Source: Campanula takesimana (Eukaryota > Streptophyta > Magnoliopsida > Asterales > Campanulaceae). From it: a DNA stretch of 64,000 nt. Both the position numbers and the translations under genes were made by a program. Positions within the stretch are counted from its first letter, which is position 1; the number at the start of each line of letters is the position of its first letter. The notes under the pieces were generated by a model that ran no database searches, had not been told where the DNA came from, and saw only the letters and a list, made by a program, of their open reading frames with translations. The DNA lies in assembly GCA_026119855.1 (NCBI GenBank), contig JAOWBW010000223.1:186001-250000 (forward strand). Direction: 5' to 3'. Positions 59,659-64,000 of this stretch are shown here, in pieces.

Positions 59659-59751
59659 ACCTCCTCTGTTCCAGAAAAACAGTCCCATTTTGACTTTTTG
59701 TTAAAAAAAAAAAAATCAAAATGGGACTGTTTTTCTGAAACAGGGGGAGTA
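59659..59751. mobile_element. Minimal hairpin MITE in mobile-domain gene intron 2
   Basis: About 93 bp, nothing but two inverted arms (CCTCTGTTCCAGAAAAACAG...) around an A-rich centre. The arms read like Stowaway family A ends fused together. Confidence 0.75.
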
Positions 59752-60861
59752 TTAATTATAATTTTTTGTTTGGAATCAACAGGTTCTCGCATGCTTCTTT
59801 ACCGGAGGATGATAGAGCTTGTGGGCTCGTGTTCAGGGTACCGGCCTCCATTACCTACATGATGCTACCATTCGCCGCCTAGCATGGCGCTCCTAACGGC
59901 GTTTGTGGAACGGTGGTCTCCCGAGACTAATACCTTCCACATGCCGTGGGGGGAGATGACGATCACTATGCATGACGTCACTCATATCCTAGGTATATTC
60001 TTGTTTGTTGTCTATTTTTTATAAATTACATAAATTTTATCAATTTCATAAATTTTATCAATTTCATAAATTTTATCAATTTTATTAATTATTTCATTTT
60101 CAATTTGTAGGTATCAGCTGTTCAGGTGGCCCTGTTACGAAGGCGGTTCCAGAGCCTAACGTAGCCGGTATCAGGGCACGCCTTGATACATGTCGGAAGG
60201 GCACGACGTACTCTTTAGATGGCCTCCGCCGGTCCTTTGAGACCCCTTCCGACATGACTGACGATGAGCGCACTTCCACGTACATCATGTTCCTCCTCGG
60301 CTCCACGCTGTTCGTGGACAAGACTCAGGATAAGATGCCCTCAGAATACCTTTCATTGTGCGTGGATATTGACAGAGTGGGGGCTCTATCCTGGGGGACA
60401 GCTGCGATGGTATATCTATACCGGGAGTTGGGGAAGGCATCTAGATATGGATGCAAGCAGATCGGTGGTTGTTTGAGTCTTTTAGAGGTAATATTTAACA
60501 ATCATTTAATAATTACAACATGTATTTATGGTTATAACATTGTTAACTTATTTATTTCATACATTTGCAGGCCTGGATATACGAGTACTTTCCGGTTTTC
60601 CGGAGAGATATTGACCCGTTATGGACGGAGGGCCAGCCGAGGGCTCGTAGATGGGTGTTGGTGTTGTATGCTCTAGGCACGTTTTGTAAAACGATTAATG
60701 TTATTTATATTAAAGATATTGAATGTTTGATTATTATATCCTTTGCATGTTTATTATAATAATCCCCGTCCCTGATAATTATGATTAATTGTTAGTATAA
60801 GTTTAATGGATAATCATATGATGATTATGGTGTATGGGATACAATTAAACTTATGGGTATT

Positions 60862-62099
60862 TGTTGGAGACCAAATACTGGACTGACCCATATGAGATTT
60901 ATGTCATGGTCACAATGTCATAATTAAGTCTCACATAGTTATATTACTAGAATCTTTAGACCTGAGATTATCACAGTCTTCCACTTGATGAACATTACGT
61001 TTGACATATTCAAACGTTACCCCTAATCGGGTAGCTATAAAGAATGTGATTGGCGTAATCGGATTCATGTAGGGAAATGTAATAAATCAAGAAGGGATTT
61101 GTTCCTCGTAAGAGAGAGATGTCAAGCTTTGGCCACTCGAAGAATGGTGTTGATGAAATGCATGGCCGTGCTCAAATAAGATTTGTACTATCAATACATT
61201 CTGGATCGAGAAAGCATTGAACATTGTAAGTTGACCATTGACCATGGCTTACGTTCAATAGACATCGTGAAACAAAGAGATTGTAATATGTTCTATAAAG
61301 GATTCACGAACTTATACAAGTTATATTAATTGGGTAGTCATGATGGCTTGCTAGAGTCCGCTCATGATTTATGAGCACAAATGTGTTTGAGCTCATTGCC
61401 AACTTAATATAATCCTATGGGGTCACACACAAAAGGACGAATTGTTCAAAGGCTAAAATCGGAATTCTGGTGGTGCTCGGCCGAGCACCTCATATGACTC
61501 GGCCGAGCATGGGAAATCAGAAGGTCAGATTTTCTGGAGCAAAGGTGCTCGGCCGAGCACCTTAAAGGACTCGGCCGAGCTGGCCCTGTTCGGGCCCAAA
61601 AACTGATTTCGTGTTGTGACGGGTTTTAACCTATTTCTCCTAAACGGTTTAGGACTAATAAGTATATAAACCTCTAAAAACGACCTAATCAGTATGAATT
61701 GATTCCATATCAATTAGAGAGCCTCCGAGAGAGAGAAAAACAAGTTCTTCTTCTTCCTCAAGAACAAGAACATTGATTTTCCATATAGCCTTCAAAGTAG
61801 AAAGAGTTTCTATTGGGTCTAGCAATCCGGTTCAAGAATCGTTCTTGAAATTCGTTCGCGTGTGGATAAACATAGAGGGCGTTGGCATCAACTGCTTCAA
61901 AGTTCGTGATCCAAGTTTTGCGGTCGTTCCTACGTTCGTGATTCGAAGAAGCGCGAAGAACAAAGATTGAAGATCTCAGAATTTTAAAGCTCCGTCACGG
62001 TTAGTGTTCTAAATTCATCTCCATATTAATTTAATCATCGTGATCGGATCTAGGCTTTTGGGTTTCATTCCGCTGCGCATGTTTGCATAAAACCCAACA
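60862..62099 (+). repeat. 5' LTR of the second copia element
   Basis: 1238 bp starting TGTTGG and ending CCAACA (exact 6-bp inverted ends). The partner LTR is outside the window, so the boundary rests on the terminal inverted repeat and the adjacent primer site. Two CTCGGCCGAG pairs lie within it. Confidence 0.85.
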
Positions 62100-62607
62100 G
62101 TGGTATCAGAGCCCCGTTCATCATGATTATTTTAATAATAACATGTTAATGATATAATTGGATTATATGTTTTGGCATGCTATGTGAATTTGGATTCAAG
62201 ATGTTTTATGTGATCTGAGTTTTATGTTTATATATGAGATATATTGAAATCATAAAATCGCACCGTTTAAATACGTTATGTGGGATCTACGATTGCAATA
62301 ATAATTTGATTATTATGTTCCTTTAGATTATCAAAATTAATTGGATTGATTTGTTGATGATCTTTGATTCATGAATAAATCGTTTATTCAAGGTTTTGAT
62401 GAACATGATGATATGATCATTATGAACACCAAATCCTAAATGAATCGGGAAAGCAATCTTAGAATTAAAATTCGACAAGAAAAACTGTTATGTTCGTGGT
62501 GCTCGGCCGAGCAGTCTATAAGACTCGGCCGAGCAGAGTCGTCAGAAGCAAAGGGTTCTCTGGAACACAGAGGCGCTCGGCCGAGCACCTTAAAGGACTC
62601 GGCCGAG
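61476..62607. repeat. Four pairs of CTCGGCCGAG palindromes
   Basis: Exact 10-bp palindromes at 61476, 61498, 61548, 61570 (LTR) and 62502, 62524, 62576, 62598 (leader). Within every pair the starts are 22 bp apart; pairs are 72 or 74 bp apart. The LTR set and the leader set look like copies of one block. Confidence 0.95.
62101..62113 (+). other. tRNA-Met primer binding site of the second copia element
   Basis: TGGTATCAGAGCC, one base after the LTR end; complementary to initiator tRNA-Met. Confidence 0.9.
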
Positions 62608-62638
62608 CAGGTTGATTTTGGACAGAATTTATTTTTCA

Positions 62639-62925
62639 GATGGCTGGTTTTAGAAACCGTGTTTCCTGAAATTAAATGGCTTGTTTAAAATCACTTTGGA
62701 TTGAATTTGTTTGTCAGATGGCTGGTTTGAGAAACCGTGTTTCCTGAAAACAAATATCAAGGTCAAAGTAATGAATTGATGGGACAAAAGAATTTAGAAT
62801 CGAGTTACTTTATGTAAGGGATTGTGGATGCCTATTGGCTTAGTTTCGACCTTACATAGTTGTTTCTTCTAGTTTCTAAATTTGGTACGGGATTGTGGAT
62901 GCCTTCTGGCTTAGTTTCGACCGTA
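62639..62925 (+). repeat. Direct repeats in the copia leader
   Basis: Two phrases each occur twice: GATGGCTGGTTT(T/G)AGAAACCG (62639 and 62717) and GGGATTGTGGATGCCT (62818 and 62888). Confidence 0.85.
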
Positions 62926-63586
62926 CAATCGTGCTCTCAATAATGTGTTAAAGAATTTATCCCCATAAATCAATCACATGAAATCTTAATTTAATTAATG
63001 AGATTAATTAAATTATTAACCGTTGCTTTAAGAATAACATGTTTATCTTATGTGATCATAAATGTGTTATATGCTATATGTGGTGAACCTTCATAAAACT
63101 TAAGTTTTGTGCCAATCCATGATTAAAACACTTGCGAGTACGTGGATAGTTTTATGTGGGCTCTGCCAAAGCGAGGTGCATTAATTCTATTCATTTATGA
63201 GCAAGATGAGGAAAGAGTGATTCCTATACGTTTAAAATGGTTTGACTTAATTAGGCTATCAAAAGATAAAGTTTTGGGCCTAAGGCACAGATGAGATTAA
63301 AACATGTTAGACATATGATGTCTAAAATCTCATAAAGGATCTAAGAGTCATATTTGATATGATTGACAAAGAGTTGTCTACCTAATTAATTTAATTTTGA
63401 GCAGTATCGCCAAAGCGGACTTGAAATTAAATTAAAGATGGATCTTAGCCCATTTAAATTATATGATGCATTAGATGTATTTGAAGGTTATATAATTTAG
63501 TGGGAGTATTTGTGAAATACTAATATTTAATATCTTTAATAAAGTTGGTACTTATATTTAATTATATGTTTGCATAATTGTAGATA

Positions 63587-64000
63587 ATGGCTCAAAATAC
63601 AAACTTATCACTGCGATCTATCCTTGAGAAGGAGAAACTTCAAGAAAATGGAGCTAACTATACGGATTGGATCCGTAGCCTTAGAATTGTTCTAAAGCAT
63701 GAGGACAAGCTCTATATTCTTGAAGAGCCCGTTCCTGAAGAAGAACCTGCTTCTAATGCACCCAAGGATGAGAGAAACGCCTACAAGAAACATGCAAATG
63801 ATTCTCGTGAGGTGGGTTGTCTTATGCTTGCGGCCATGTGTTCAGAGCTTCAGAAAACTCTTGAGCACTTGGAGGCATTTGACCTTGCTGCTTCGTTGAA
63901 AGATATGTTTCAAGAACAAGCAAGGCAAGAGAGGTTCGACACTATAGCTGCACTTGTCTCATGCAAGATGAGCGAAGGGCAGTCTGTGAGCCCTCATGTT
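63587..64000 (+). CDS. copia Gag, N-terminal part (incomplete at window end)
   Basis: 138 codons open from the ATG at 63587 to the end of the window with no stop. MAQNTNLSLRSILEKEKLQE, NYTDWIRSLRIVLKHEDKLY and EQARQERFDTIAALVSCKMS are typical of the Gag of plant copia elements (UBN2 family). Gag packages the element RNA. The intact start suggests that this element could be better preserved than the one at 170-4892. Confidence 0.9.
   Translation, partial: MAQNTNLSLRSILEKEKLQENGANYTDWIRSLRIVLKHEDKLYILEEPVPEEEPASNAPKDERNAYKKHANDSREVGCLMLAAMCSELQKTLEHLEAFDLAASLKDMFQEQARQERFDTIAALVSCKMSEGQSVSPHV

Larger units (their letters stand above)
58467..60690 (+). pseudogene. Plant mobile domain (MAIN-like) protein, frameshifted and cut off
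   Basis: Plant mobile domain proteins include MAIN/MAIL factors; many copies travel within transposons. Exons by splice signals: 58467-58532, 59113-59603, 59783-59992, 60111-60487 and 60571 to about 60690. A basic, acidic and low-complexity N-terminus (KRKAEEAAAARGDARTKKKH, then a Glu run) leads to LLYGFGHHRARKIWEN, then the domain proper: MALLTAFVERWSPETNTFHM, GEMTITMHDVTHILG, SYLSLCV-like segments and EAWIYEYFPVFRRDIDPLW. Exon 59783-59992 needs two frame changes (near 59838 and 59881) to join its two halves, and the stop at about 59881 would end the protein. The reading fades before the copia LTR at 60862. Confidence 0.65.
60862..64000 (+). mobile_element. Ty1/copia LTR retrotransposon, 5' part, runs off the window
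   Basis: 5' LTR 60862-62099, primer site from 62101, a long leader of about 1.5 kb and the start of gag at 63587. The rest lies beyond 64000. It appears to have landed in or beside the last visible exon of the mobile-domain gene. Confidence 0.9.

Overview
This window is nuclear DNA from a flowering plant, most likely a eudicot. The evidence is multi-exon GT-AG genes with plastid transit peptides and transposable elements typical of plants. The genes FTSHI2, a CASP-like gene and NUP35 lie side by side on one strand, the same neighbours that I recall for Arabidopsis At3g16290, At3g16300 and At3g16310. I cannot name the species.

Host genes, all on the minus strand. (1) 7246-11644: plastid chaperonin Cpn60 beta, 14 coding exons, about 606 aa, with two GC-AG introns, a 14-nt last coding exon and a separate 5' UTR exon near 12.6 kb. 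(2) 14085-29755: FTSHI2, a plastid FtsH-like AAA protein without the zinc-protease motif, 11 exons, about 889 aa; its introns are swollen by an antisense RTE LINE, a SINE and several MITEs. (3) 37548-39955: a four-helix CASP-like membrane protein, 3 exons, 213 aa. (4) 43599-47201: nucleoporin NUP35, 3 exons, 352 aa. A broken SPL2/MUL1-type E3 ligase gene (31.5-33.4 kb, plus) and a frameshifted plant-mobile-domain gene (58.5-60.7 kb, plus) are also present.

Mobile DNA fills most of the rest. 170-4892 is a Ty1/copia element with decayed coding capacity but nearly identical LTRs. 19611-22983 is a full-length RTE LINE with a 14-bp target duplication. 27609-27793 is an Au-like SINE with an 18-bp duplication. 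30055-31449 holds two Ac/Ds-like hAT elements. 34377-37336 holds three elements with long inverted repeats, all embedded in (TA)n microsatellites, the largest filled with a hairpin array. 41431-42168 is a hAT element with a perfect 8-bp duplication. 48.4-49.5 kb has PIF/Harbinger relics. 50088-56335 is an endogenous caulimovirid, circularly permuted and set between two (TA)n tracts. 56898-57440 is a TRIM. 60862-64000 is the 5' part of a second copia element that runs off the window. More than a dozen Stowaway-type MITEs sit in introns and intergenic DNA.

The host genes fit plastid proteostasis (Cpn60 beta folds Rubisco and other stromal proteins; FtsHi2 belongs to the inner-envelope AAA import-motor complex), membrane-domain scaffolding (CASP-like) and nuclear pore assembly (NUP35). 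The most unusual signals are the (TA)n-embedded palindromic elements, the virus-derived block in the same kind of landing site, the nested hairpins at 58.8-59.0 kb, and the evenly phased CTCGGCCGAG pairs in the right-hand copia element. All intron-exon joins were worked out by eye from splice signals, phase and protein homology; none was checked with transcripts.
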